From Clostridium ganghwense (GTDB lineage Bacteria; Bacillota; Clostridia; Clostridiales; Clostridiaceae): DNA of 64,000 bases. Under the pieces are notes generated by a model. It was given only the letters and a program-made list of their open reading frames with translations. It was not told where the DNA came from and did no database searches. Positions within the stretch are counted from its first letter, which is position 1, and the number at the start of each line of letters is the position of its first letter. The translations under genes and the position numbers were made by a program. This document shows positions 34,582-42,376 of the stretch, piece by piece. The stretch is taken from NCBI RefSeq assembly GCF_026735165.1, contig NZ_JAPQES010000006.1:249529-313528 (forward strand), read 5' to 3'.

Positions 34582-34613
34582 AAAATAGCATACTATTTAT
34601 AGTATGCTATTTT
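34582..34613 (-). terminator. Terminator after the DUF5320 gene
   Basis: AAAATAGCATACTA pairs perfectly with TAGTATGCTATTTT around TTTA. It lies between the DUF5320 stop and the DUF134 start, so DUF134 probably also has its own promoter or relies on read-through. Confidence 0.8.
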
Positions 34614-34629
34614 TATTTTACATCTAAAA

Positions 34630-34881
34630 TTATGCATCGCCAAGCATCTTTAATTTTTCTTCTATAACCTTCAGTTTTTCTTCCAATAAATCTTTTTCTC
34701 TTTTTAATAAAGACTTTTTTTCTTCATCATTTAAATCCTCATATGCAATCCAGTTTCCAAATCCTCTGCCCCAATTAAAGCATCTTCCAAAATCTCTTCC
34801 TCTAACTCTATATCTTCTGCCAAATCCTCTTCCAGTCATTGGACCTTCTTCAAATGGACCCATTCCATTTAATCCTGCCAT
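34630..34881 (-). CDS. DUF5320 family protein
   Basis: This 83-residue protein has the family's glycine/arginine-rich N-terminus (MGPFEEGPMTGRGFGRR and repeated GRGF) and a C-terminal coiled coil (DEEKKSLLKREKDLLEEKL). The family is common in clostridia and methanogens, usually beside DUF134 and NifX-like genes, and its role is unknown. AAAGGAG precedes the ATG. A consensus promoter and a palindrome lie just upstream. Confidence 0.85.
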   Translation of the reverse strand: MAGLNGMGPFEEGPMTGRGFGRRYRVRGRDFGRCFNWGRGFGNWIAYEDLNDEEKKSLLKREKDLLEEKLKVIEEKLKMLGDA

Positions 34882-34909
34882 ATATACGCTCCTTTCAAAA
34901 TTTGGTTAT

Positions 34910-34960
34910 GAGCATATGCTCTTTATGTTTTAATTATAAATCTTTTTGGGTATATGTCAA
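34910..34960 (-). promoter_or_regulatory. Consensus promoter and palindromic operator of the DUF5320 gene
   Basis: On the minus strand TTGACA (34960-34955), a 16-base spacer and TATAAT (34938-34933) are followed by the perfect palindrome GAGCATATGCTC at 34921-34910, near the expected transcription start. A repressor bound there would block initiation. Confidence 0.75.
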
Positions 34961-35130
34961 TAACTTTTTTTAACATTTATTTGCTAAGTGGCTAGATATG
35001 TTTATAATTATTTTTTTTGCTTATACTAAAATATAAAGCTAAGAATTATTTTTACACTTCAGCTTTCTTTTACTGTAAATTTATTATGTAAATATGAATT
35101 ATTATTAATGGTCACAAGGAGGTATTTTGT

Positions 35131-35508
35131 ATGTTTCAAACGGTTCCTGCTAGAAAAAATAATAAGGATTCTTCGGTAGATGAATTTTTTGAAGATAATT
35201 TTTTCTCATCAGCTTTAATGAATACTCCTTTTAGTGTTGATGTAAAAGAAACAGACGATTCTTATTTACTTGAAGCAGATTTACCTGGAGTAAAAATAGA
35301 AACCATAGAATTAGATTATGAAAATAATTATTTAACAATTAGGGCAAAACGTGATGACACTATGGAAGATAAACAAGATAATTATATAAGACGTGAAAGA
35401 AAATATGGAGAATTTAGAAGAAGCTTTTATATAGATGATGTTGAAGAAGATAAAATAGATGCTTCTTTTAATGATGGTGTTTTAAAACTTACTCTTCCAA
35501 AACAATAA
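35131..35508 (+). CDS. Hsp20 / alpha-crystallin small heat-shock protein
   Basis: This 125-residue protein has an alpha-crystallin domain from about residue 32 to the end. It shows DVKETDDSYLLEADLPGV, YIRRERKYGEFRRSFYI and NDGVLKLTLPK. It prevents aggregation of unfolded proteins. It ends directly after LPKQ, so it lacks the usual C-terminal IxI tail that links dimers into large oligomers. AAGGAGG precedes the ATG. No CIRCE element is visible upstream. Confidence 0.92.
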   Translation: MFQTVPARKNNKDSSVDEFFEDNFFSSALMNTPFSVDVKETDDSYLLEADLPGVKIETIELDYENNYLTIRAKRDDTMEDKQDNYIRRERKYGEFRRSFYIDDVEEDKIDASFNDGVLKLTLPKQ

Positions 35509-35510
35509 AA

Positions 35511-35544
35511 AATAAGGCAGTACCATTAATGGTATTGCCTTATT
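35511..35544. terminator. Bidirectional terminator between hsp20 and the kinase gene
   Basis: AATAAGGCAGTACCAT pairs with ATGGTATTGCCTTATT with one wobble position, followed by a T-run. It serves two convergent genes. Confidence 0.85.
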
Positions 35545-35545
35545 T

Positions 35546-37372
35546 TTATGCTTCAAGTAAGCTGAAATAAAATTCTACTCCTTGCTCCGTATTTCTAACA
35601 CCAAATTTACTTTTGTGCATTTCTAAAATATTTTTAACTATAGGAAGTCCCAAGCCCGTTCCACCTAATGCCTTACTCCTTGATTTTTCTACCCTGTAAA
35701 ATCTGTGCCAAATTTTGTGAAGTTGCTCCTCTGGTATATGTGATCCGCTATTTTCAATATACACATTTATCTCTTTATCTTTTACTTCTGTTTTTACTTT
35801 AATAAATCCACTGTTTTCAGAATATCTAATAGCATTACTAAAAAGATTTACAATTACCTGCTCTATTTTTTTTGCATCAGCATAAACTTCACAACAGTCT
35901 ATATCTAAATCAACTTTTAAATTTTTATCTTCAGCAATATGTCTAAATTTATCACTTGTATTCACAATGATATCTTTTATATCAAAGTTACTTTTCTCTA
36001 AATTGTGTGCTCCTGCTTCCAATTTAGACAACTCCAGCATATCTAATACAAGCCCATTCATCTTTTCTATTTCATCTATTATAACTTCTAAATAATAGTC
36101 CTTTTTATCTTCATATATACCATCTTTAATTCCCTCTGCAAAACCTTTCATAATTCCAAGAGGAGTTTTTAATTCATGTGAAACACTTGCTACAAATTCT
36201 TTTCTTATCTTATCTTGTTCCTTCTCTTTTTCTATATCATCTTTTAGTTTTTCATTTGCTTTCTTTAATTCCCTCATATTATTATCTAAATTCTTTGATA
36301 AGGTATTTAAACTTTTTGATAAACTACCTAATTCATCCTCTGATTTTACTTCACAACAAACTGAAAAATCTAAATTTGCCATATTTTTAGCAACATTATT
36401 AATTTTAATAAGAGGTTTTGAAATCATTTTAGAATATGCAAAAGATAATATAACTATAAATAATATTGCCAATAAAAACATATATCCATAATATTTTTTC
36501 ATTATTCCAATAGCTTCATCTACTGGTTGAAGAGATGTTAAAACAAAAATATATTCTTTGTTGCCCTTCTTTGTTGTAAGTGGTTTTATACAAACTAAAT
36601 TTTGTGTTTTTGATTCAGGTTCATTATAGCTATAACTTATTATCTCGTTATTTACTATTCCCTTTACTTTATCCTCGTTGTAAAACCATGAATCTACCTG
36701 CTCCATTAGTAAAGTTTCTTTATATATCATATCGCTGCTAATATCATTTGAATTGTCTGCATATACAACCGTTCCTTTTATTTTCTTTACTTCTTCACTT
36801 TGTCCATATATTATTTCCTCATCGCCATTATCTAGATTATAATCATAAATTTCTACTTCATCTATATCAACAGCTTTACTAACATATTTTTTTCCTTTAC
36901 TTTCTATTATTATAGGATTTATTATATCTTCATTATCATAAACATTTATCCCTTCGACATAAATACTATCTCCTTTTTTAGTTTTAAACTCTGTTCCATC
37001 ATTTGAATCTACAATATATTCCGTAGGTATTTTATAATAATTATCATTTTTATCTTTAATTATAACTACTGAATTATAAAAACTATACATATATAAATTT
37101 TTAGGAAAGCCAACCTCATTAGTAATAATTATTGCTGAATTATTTTCTTTGATAAAATTATCTATTTCTTTTATTCCATCATTTATTGACCAATTAGAAT
37201 CTAAATATTTTTTACTAAAGTCTTCAATATTTTTCTCTATAATTTTTGTTTTTTCTTTTATATAAAATTTGCTAAAAAAAGTACTTTGTAAACTCATTTG
37301 AATAACTATAAATACAGTAAATACAATTACAGTAATAAAAAATAATTTATATACAATACTTTTACTTTTCAT
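35546..37372 (-). CDS. Sensor histidine kinase with a large extracellular domain
   Basis: This 608-residue protein has membrane helices at about 8-28 and 297-313 with nearly 270 extracellular residues between them. HAMP follows at about 315-370, HisKA has the phosphoacceptor His near 399 (ASVSHELKTPLGIMKGF), and the HATPase has FSNAIRYSE and GGTGLGLPIV boxes. The sensor part is acidic and not a recognisable domain. It overlaps the response regulator stop by 11 bases. Two secreted metalloproteases lie upstream in the same direction and are possible targets or partners. Confidence 0.9.
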   Translation of the reverse strand: MKSKSIVYKLFFITVIVFTVFIVIQMSLQSTFFSKFYIKEKTKIIEKNIEDFSKKYLDSNWSINDGIKEIDNFIKENNSAIIITNEVGFPKNLYMYSFYNSVVIIKDKNDNYYKIPTEYIVDSNDGTEFKTKKGDSIYVEGINVYDNEDIINPIIIESKGKKYVSKAVDIDEVEIYDYNLDNGDEEIIYGQSEEVKKIKGTVVYADNSNDISSDMIYKETLLMEQVDSWFYNEDKVKGIVNNEIISYSYNEPESKTQNLVCIKPLTTKKGNKEYIFVLTSLQPVDEAIGIMKKYYGYMFLLAILFIVILSFAYSKMISKPLIKINNVAKNMANLDFSVCCEVKSEDELGSLSKSLNTLSKNLDNNMRELKKANEKLKDDIEKEKEQDKIRKEFVASVSHELKTPLGIMKGFAEGIKDGIYEDKKDYYLEVIIDEIEKMNGLVLDMLELSKLEAGAHNLEKSNFDIKDIIVNTSDKFRHIAEDKNLKVDLDIDCCEVYADAKKIEQVIVNLFSNAIRYSENSGFIKVKTEVKDKEINVYIENSGSHIPEEQLHKIWHRFYRVEKSRSKALGGTGLGLPIVKNILEMHKSKFGVRNTEQGVEFYFSLLEA

Positions 37373-38048
37373 TATTCACCTCAAATTTGTATCCTACCCT
37401 TATAACAGTACAGATACACTCTGATTTATCACCTAGTTTCTTTCTTAACTTCTTAATGTGAGTATCTACAACTCTTGAATCTCCGAAATAATCATATCCC
37501 CAAACTTTATTTAGAATATTTTCTCTAGACAATACAATTCCCTTATTCTCCATCATGTAGCAAAGTAATTGATATTCTTTCGGAGATAAATCTATAACTT
37601 CACTATTAACTTTAACAATATGAGACTGTTTATTTATTTCAATTCCTTTCATATCTATTATTTGTTTGTCATTTCTAATATTTCCTTCTATTCTCTTTAG
37701 AAAAGTTTTTACTCTTGCAACTAAAACCTTGGGACTAAAAGGTTTTGTTACATATTCATCTGCACCTAACTCAAACCCCATAAGCTTATCATCTTCATCT
37801 GAACGAGCTGTTAACATAATTATGGGAATATCCGATTCTTTTCTTATACGCTTGCATACAGACCATCCATCTATCTTAGGAATCATAATGTCCAAAATCA
37901 CTGCATCCAGCTCATTTTTCTGAAAAATTTCCATAGCTTTTTTACCATCTTCAGCTTCAAAAACTTGAAAACCACTAGCTTTAAAATAATCTGCAGTAAT
38001 TTCTCTCATTCTATCTTCATCTTCAACTATTAAAACTTTTTTATCCAT
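37362..38048 (-). CDS. OmpR/PhoB-family response regulator
   Basis: This 228-residue protein has receiver residues ED near 10, phosphoacceptor Asp about 53 (ILDIMIPKIDG), Thr about 80 and Lys about 102 (VTKPFS). A winged helix follows with LSPKEYQLLCYM and DSRVVDTHIKKLRKKLGD. It pairs with the overlapping kinase. TAGGAG supports the ATG at 38048. A terminator separates it from the metalloprotease genes upstream. Confidence 0.92.
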   Translation of the reverse strand: MDKKVLIVEDEDRMREITADYFKASGFQVFEAEDGKKAMEIFQKNELDAVILDIMIPKIDGWSVCKRIRKESDIPIIMLTARSDEDDKLMGFELGADEYVTKPFSPKVLVARVKTFLKRIEGNIRNDKQIIDMKGIEINKQSHIVKVNSEVIDLSPKEYQLLCYMMENKGIVLSRENILNKVWGYDYFGDSRVVDTHIKKLRKKLGDKSECICTVIRVGYKFEVNNEK

Positions 38049-38141
38049 ATATTCAACTCCTATTTCTAGTAAAAACTTCAAATAATAAAATATAGAAAAT
38101 ACTTATATCTATTAATTATATATTAACCTTAGAAATAGGAA

Positions 38142-38161
38142 AAGAGTGCAGCAGCACTCTT
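38142..38161 (-). terminator. Terminator after the larger metalloprotease gene
   Basis: AAGAGTGC pairs with GCACTCTT around AGCA, with T-rich sequence following on the minus strand. It lies ten bases past the stop at 38172. Confidence 0.75.
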
Positions 38162-38171
38162 AAAATAAATA

Positions 38172-39539
38172 TTATTTTAATCCTAAATTTTTTCTGATTT
38201 CCTTTCTTATCTTAACTAATTCAGGGAAATCATAGAAGAATAACATCTTCTTTTCAGCTATAGTTTTTCCTTGTGGTTTATTTTCTGTTACAAATGTTCT
38301 GAATGATTCTGCTATATCCTCTTCTGGATTAGTTGAAGCATAACCTGAAACAAATTGGTTACTATATTTTTCATAAAAAGCTAAATTAGGTTGTCCATCT
38401 TCTTCATTATTTTCAGCTTTGTTAAGTTTTTTGTAATCATCATAAATATTTGCCCAGAACTTTTTATAGAATAAATTTAAGTAAGCATTCTTTTTAGTAG
38501 TTCCTTCATCTGTAGTATAAGTTGAGCTTTTTTCTTTATGTTCCGGTATAACTTGTTCATTATTTAAAGTTAAAACATGTCCAAATTCATGAATAATAGT
38601 CTCATTTAAATCTTTATCTATTAATTTTCCTTTTTCATCAAATGCATCTTTTATATCTATAGATAATGTCCATACTTTATTACTATCGTCCGGATAAACA
38701 TAAGCCAGTATATTATCTTTACCATCTGTAACTACTTCATATCTTTTGATTTTATTAAGATAAGATTTAGGTATTATTTGTTTTGCTCTATCCCACATTA
38801 ATTTATGTTTTTTTATATCTTCTTTTGATAGTTTCTTATTCTCTCCATCAGTAGATTTAAGCTGTATATTGTTATTTTTAACTTCATAAGAAGCTATTAA
38901 CTTACTCATTTCCTCTGCAAAATCACCATTTTCAGAAAAAATTCCAGCTTCCTGTATTAAATTCTCAAGTTCTTGCCAAAGAGAATCTGCTTCTGTATAT
39001 TTTTTTTCTTCTTCATATTTAATAATTTCAGAATACAATTTTTCTAATTTTTTAATTTGCTCTTTATCAAGCTTTTTAGTCTCTTCTCCTAATATATCTT
39101 GAATAGTTGGTATACCTTGCTCTTCTAATTCATTTATACCATAGTCTTCACACTCTACACATATTGGCATATATTTATCTAAAATTTTATAAATTTCATC
39201 CCAAACTTTACTTGCTTCTTCAAACTTCTCTGTATCCTCTAATGATATTGCTTTATTATATAAACCTTCTAATTTTTTAATATCTTCTTTTTTAATATCT
39301 CCTCCTATGCTCTTTAAGAATTCTTCAAATGTTGGTACTTCTATTTCACCAAAGTCTATATCATCAATTTCTACATTTTCATTCTCCTGTTGTAATTGCA
39401 TAACCGCACTTTTAAAATTCTTGTCTCCTAAATATGCCTTATTAACTTCTCTTGCTTGTACACTTGTTGCTATTGCTGAAGATAGCATCATTGTTGCTGT
39501 TATTCCCATAATTAATTTTTTAATCTTTTTAGATATCAT
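38172..39539 (-). CDS. Secreted zinc metalloprotease (HEFGH) with duplicated helical N-terminal region
   Basis: This 455-residue protein has a signal peptide ending near VQA-RE (about residue 30). Two related helical segments of about 45 residues follow (about 81-125 and 152-198, both with DIKKLEGLY / QIKKLEKLY-type repeats). The C-terminal catalytic domain has HEFGH at about 317-321 and a downstream acidic motif NPEEDIAESFRTFV that could supply the third zinc ligand. It resembles uncharacterised gluzincin-like peptidases. AGGAGGGG supports the ATG at 39539. Its C-terminal half is a close paralogue of the next gene. Confidence 0.8.
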   Translation of the reverse strand: MISKKIKKLIMGITATMMLSSAIATSVQAREVNKAYLGDKNFKSAVMQLQQENENVEIDDIDFGEIEVPTFEEFLKSIGGDIKKEDIKKLEGLYNKAISLEDTEKFEEASKVWDEIYKILDKYMPICVECEDYGINELEEQGIPTIQDILGEETKKLDKEQIKKLEKLYSEIIKYEEEKKYTEADSLWQELENLIQEAGIFSENGDFAEEMSKLIASYEVKNNNIQLKSTDGENKKLSKEDIKKHKLMWDRAKQIIPKSYLNKIKRYEVVTDGKDNILAYVYPDDSNKVWTLSIDIKDAFDEKGKLIDKDLNETIIHEFGHVLTLNNEQVIPEHKEKSSTYTTDEGTTKKNAYLNLFYKKFWANIYDDYKKLNKAENNEEDGQPNLAFYEKYSNQFVSGYASTNPEEDIAESFRTFVTENKPQGKTIAEKKMLFFYDFPELVKIRKEIRKNLGLK

Positions 39540-39663
39540 TTTATCCCCTCCTGAAATTTTTATTTTTCGTTTATCTCTAATCTTAATATACATCTGTGAT
39601 GTGTACTCTTTGTGTACTTACTATGTATTTAAAAAATTTATTATTATTAATTATAACAAAATA

Positions 39664-39691
39664 AAACCTATACATTTAAATGTATAGGTTT
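39664..39691 (-). terminator. Terminator after the lipoprotein metalloprotease gene
   Basis: A perfect 14-bp stem (AAACCTATACATTT with its complement) forms an uninterrupted 28-base palindrome seven bases past the stop at 39698. Confidence 0.75.
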
Positions 39692-39697
39692 AAATAT

Positions 39698-40603
39698 CTA
39701 ATTTAGGTTTAAATTACCTCTAATTTCTTTTCTTATCTTAACTAACTCAGGGAAATCGTAGAAGAACAACATTTTCTTTTCTGCTATAGTTTTTCCTTGT
39801 GGTTTGTTTTCTGTTACAAATGTTCTAAATGATTCTGCTATATCCTCTTCTGGATTAGTTGCAGCATAATCTGAAACAAATTGATCTTTATATTTTTCAT
39901 AGAAGTCTAAATTAGTTTCTGGTTCTTCTGGAACATTTCCATCGTATTTTTCATCATTAGCCCTTTTTAATTCATCATGAATACCATTCCAGAATTTTTT
40001 ATAAAAAAGATTCAAGTAAGCATCTTTGTTAGTAGTCCCTTCATTTGTAACATAAGTTGGACTTGCTTCATCATATTCTGGTACAACTTGTTCATGATTT
40101 AAAGTTAAAATATGACCAAACTCATGAACAATAGTCTCATCCAATGCTTTACCTATTAATTTCCCATTTTCATCAAATGCATCTTTTATATCTATAGATA
40201 ATGTCCATATTTTATTGTTTTCATCCGCATTAACAAATGCCAATATATTATCTGGACCATCTGTAATTACTTCATATCTTTTGATTCTGTTTAAATATGA
40301 TTTTGGTATTATCTGTTTTGCTCTCTCCCACATTATTTTGTGTTTTTCTGCATCTTCTTTTGATATTTCCTTATTGTTTTCACCAATAGATTTAAGCTGT
40401 ATATTATTACTATTTACTTCATAAGAAGCCATCAATTTATTCATCTCATTTTCAAATTGACCATTACTCTTATCTTTCTTCACTTTACTTTCTATTTTAG
40501 TGTTTTTAGCTGTATCATTATTTTTATCACATCCTACTAATACAGCACTTCCACTTACTATAGTAAAAGCTATTAATAAAGTTAATATTTTTTTACACTT
40601 CAA
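39698..40603 (-). CDS. Lipoprotein zinc metalloprotease (HEFGH), paralogue of the neighbour
   Basis: This 301-residue protein has a lipobox AVLVGC, so it is membrane-anchored outside the cell. The catalytic domain (about 65-301) has HEFGHILTLNHEQVVPE and NPEEDIAESFRTFVTENKP, nearly identical to the larger secreted paralogue downstream; the helical repeats are missing. The pair arose by duplication, giving one anchored and one released enzyme. The start is TTG at 40603 with GGGGGGAA seven bases upstream. No substrate can be inferred. Confidence 0.8.
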   Translation of the reverse strand: MKCKKILTLLIAFTIVSGSAVLVGCDKNNDTAKNTKIESKVKKDKSNGQFENEMNKLMASYEVNSNNIQLKSIGENNKEISKEDAEKHKIMWERAKQIIPKSYLNRIKRYEVITDGPDNILAFVNADENNKIWTLSIDIKDAFDENGKLIGKALDETIVHEFGHILTLNHEQVVPEYDEASPTYVTNEGTTNKDAYLNLFYKKFWNGIHDELKRANDEKYDGNVPEEPETNLDFYEKYKDQFVSDYAATNPEEDIAESFRTFVTENKPQGKTIAEKKMLFFYDFPELVKIRKEIRGNLNLN

Positions 40604-40628
40604 TGTTATTCCCCCCTTCTTCATTAGT

Positions 40629-41456
40629 TTACTTAATTTTAAATACAGTTTTTATTGCATTTGTAGGACATGTATCCTTACATTCTCCACATCTGATACA
40701 CTCCATACTATTTGGTTTCTTATATATTTCAACATCCATCTTACATGCTCTTGCACATTTACCACAGCTTGTGCATTTATCTTCGTCTATTGAATACCTG
40801 TAAATACTAATTGGATTAAAAATAGCATATATCGCTCCTAATGGACAAATAACCTTACAAAATGGTCTAAAGCTAATGATAGCTAAAATTATTGTTAAAA
40901 TTAATATTGTCATTTTCCACTTAAATAAAAATCCAATGCTGTTTTGTAATGCAGGATTTGTTGATATAAGAGGAATACCACCCTCTAGTGTTCCTGCTGG
41001 ACATATATATTTACAAAAAGTTGGATTACCCATTCCTATGTCGTTTACCCATAAAATAGGCAGTAGCAGTACAAATATTATTAATACAGCATATTTGATA
41101 TAGCTAGTCCACTTTGGTAATTTAATTTTAGGAGTTGGGATTTTATGCAGTAATTCTTGTATGAGTCCGAATGGACATAAAAATCCACACACAAGTCTTC
41201 CTATTAATGTACCTATTAAAATTAATATTCCAAATATATAAAATGAAAACTTATATTTTGCACTTCCCATTACAGCTTGTAGAGAACCTATAGGACAGGA
41301 ACCTACTGCACCTGGACAAGAATAACAATTAAGCCCAGGAACACAGCCTTTCTTTGGTAATCCCTTATATATTCTTCCTTCTAAAAAACCTTTTAAGTTA
41401 GCATTTGTTAGTACTGCACTAATAATTTGAATTACTTTTCTTTTTACTTTACCCAA
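40629..41456 (-). CDS. Membrane 4Fe-4S binding protein (NapH/CcoG-like)
   Basis: This 275-residue protein has about five membrane helices. It has two membrane-proximal cysteine motifs of the NapH/RdxA type (CGFLCPFGLIQE and CKVICPLGAIYA) and two C-terminal ferredoxin clusters (CTSCGKCARACKMD and CIRCGECKDTCP). It likely carries electrons across or along the membrane. The start is TTG, overlapping the CD1871A gene by eight bases. With CD1871A and TlpA it forms a thiol-redox or reductive export module common in clostridia. Confidence 0.88.
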   Translation of the reverse strand: MGKVKRKVIQIISAVLTNANLKGFLEGRIYKGLPKKGCVPGLNCYSCPGAVGSCPIGSLQAVMGSAKYKFSFYIFGILILIGTLIGRLVCGFLCPFGLIQELLHKIPTPKIKLPKWTSYIKYAVLIIFVLLLPILWVNDIGMGNPTFCKYICPAGTLEGGIPLISTNPALQNSIGFLFKWKMTILILTIILAIISFRPFCKVICPLGAIYAIFNPISIYRYSIDEDKCTSCGKCARACKMDVEIYKKPNSMECIRCGECKDTCPTNAIKTVFKIK

Positions 41457-41586
41457 TTCCTATACACTCCAAACATATTCTAATAGCTTTATTAAAAACT
41501 TTTCCTACCTCACCTCTATAAGTACCCATTATTATAAATGCTGCTCCAGTAAATAAAAGTCCTATTCTTATTAATTTCCCTTTCAT
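41449..41586 (-). CDS. CD1871A-family CXXC membrane peptide
   Basis: A 45-residue gene fills the gap between the TlpA and 4Fe-4S genes. It begins MKGKLIRIGLLF, has one membrane helix, the GTYRGEVG motif, and ends ICLECIGIG. That C-terminal CLEC pair is the CXXC hallmark of the CD1871A family. It probably passes electrons between the membrane Fe-S protein and the thioredoxin-like lipoprotein. It overlaps the next start by eight bases, so translation is coupled. Confidence 0.88.
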   Translation of the reverse strand: MKGKLIRIGLLFTGAAFIIMGTYRGEVGKVFNKAIRICLECIGIG

Positions 41587-41602
41587 AATTAATCACCATT
41601 CA

Positions 41603-42199
41603 CTATTTTATCTTGCCAGATAAAATATCATCTACAATATTTTTGAAGCCTTCAAAATCGCTGCCTCCTGGTACAAACATTTTTAGTACTTCTCCCTTTG
41701 AATTTACAAATAAAGTAGTAGGTACATAATCAAAAGATTTTACTACTTGTTTTTCCAAAGCTTCATCTGGAATGATATTAAGATATTTTGCATTTTTCTT
41801 ACTTAAAATATCCTTTGCTGTATCTTTATCTTTATCGGATACTATACCAATCACTTTTACCTTTTTATCTTTAAATTCATCTTGAAGCTTTTGTAATTCA
41901 GGCATTTCCTCTATACATGGCCCACAAAACGTTCCCCATATGTTTATAACCGTTAAATCATTATCTGCAAAAATCTTATTTGTTACTTCTTTTCCCTCTA
42001 AATCTTTAGCAGAAAATTTGTTTATAGTCTTACCTCCTAGAGGATTTTCTTCTCCACTATCATCTTGTTTATTTGTTTCTGATTTATCAACAACTTTATT
42101 TTGTGCCTTTCCATTTTCCTTTGTTATCTTCTTTTGACCACAAGCTCCTAAAGTTCCAACTATAAAAACACTTAATATTAACATTGATATTTTTTTCAT
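41603..42199 (-). CDS. TlpA/ResA-family thioredoxin-like lipoprotein
   Basis: This 198-residue protein has a lipobox LGAC near residue 20, a charged linker, and a thioredoxin fold with the active-site motif WGTFCGPCIEEMPELQ and a cis-Pro segment YVPTTLFVNSKG. It reduces disulfides outside the membrane. It is the first gene of a three-gene operon with CD1871A (16 bases away) and the 4Fe-4S protein, which probably supply its electrons. AAAGGAG precedes the ATG. Confidence 0.92.
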   Translation of the reverse strand: MKKISMLILSVFIVGTLGACGQKKITKENGKAQNKVVDKSETNKQDDSGEENPLGGKTINKFSAKDLEGKEVTNKIFADNDLTVINIWGTFCGPCIEEMPELQKLQDEFKDKKVKVIGIVSDKDKDTAKDILSKKNAKYLNIIPDEALEKQVVKSFDYVPTTLFVNSKGEVLKMFVPGGSDFEGFKNIVDDILSGKIK

Positions 42200-42318
42200 A
42201 ATATCCGCTCCTTTTAATTCTCTTTGTATTTGAATTAATTTCTTCTATATCTTGAGTATATATTTTTCCTGTGTACTCTTTGTGTACTTAGCATGAATAT
42301 TAAATGTTTTTTGCAACA

Positions 42319-42356
42319 AAAAAACACTGTTGTTATTGTAATCAACAGTGTTTTTT
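42319..42356 (-). terminator. Terminator after dnaB
   Basis: AAAAAACACTGTTG pairs perfectly with CAACAGTGTTTTTT around a ten-base loop. It lies about 20 bases past the dnaB stop and ends the gdpP-rplI-lonC-dnaB operon. Confidence 0.88.
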
Positions 42357-42376
42357 GATTTGCTAAATTTTTAATT

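Noticed and set aside
34882-35130. CIRCE or CtsR operator upstream of hsp20
   Set aside because: No TTAGCACTC-type inverted repeat or CtsR-type direct repeat is visible in the gap; AT-rich sequence only.
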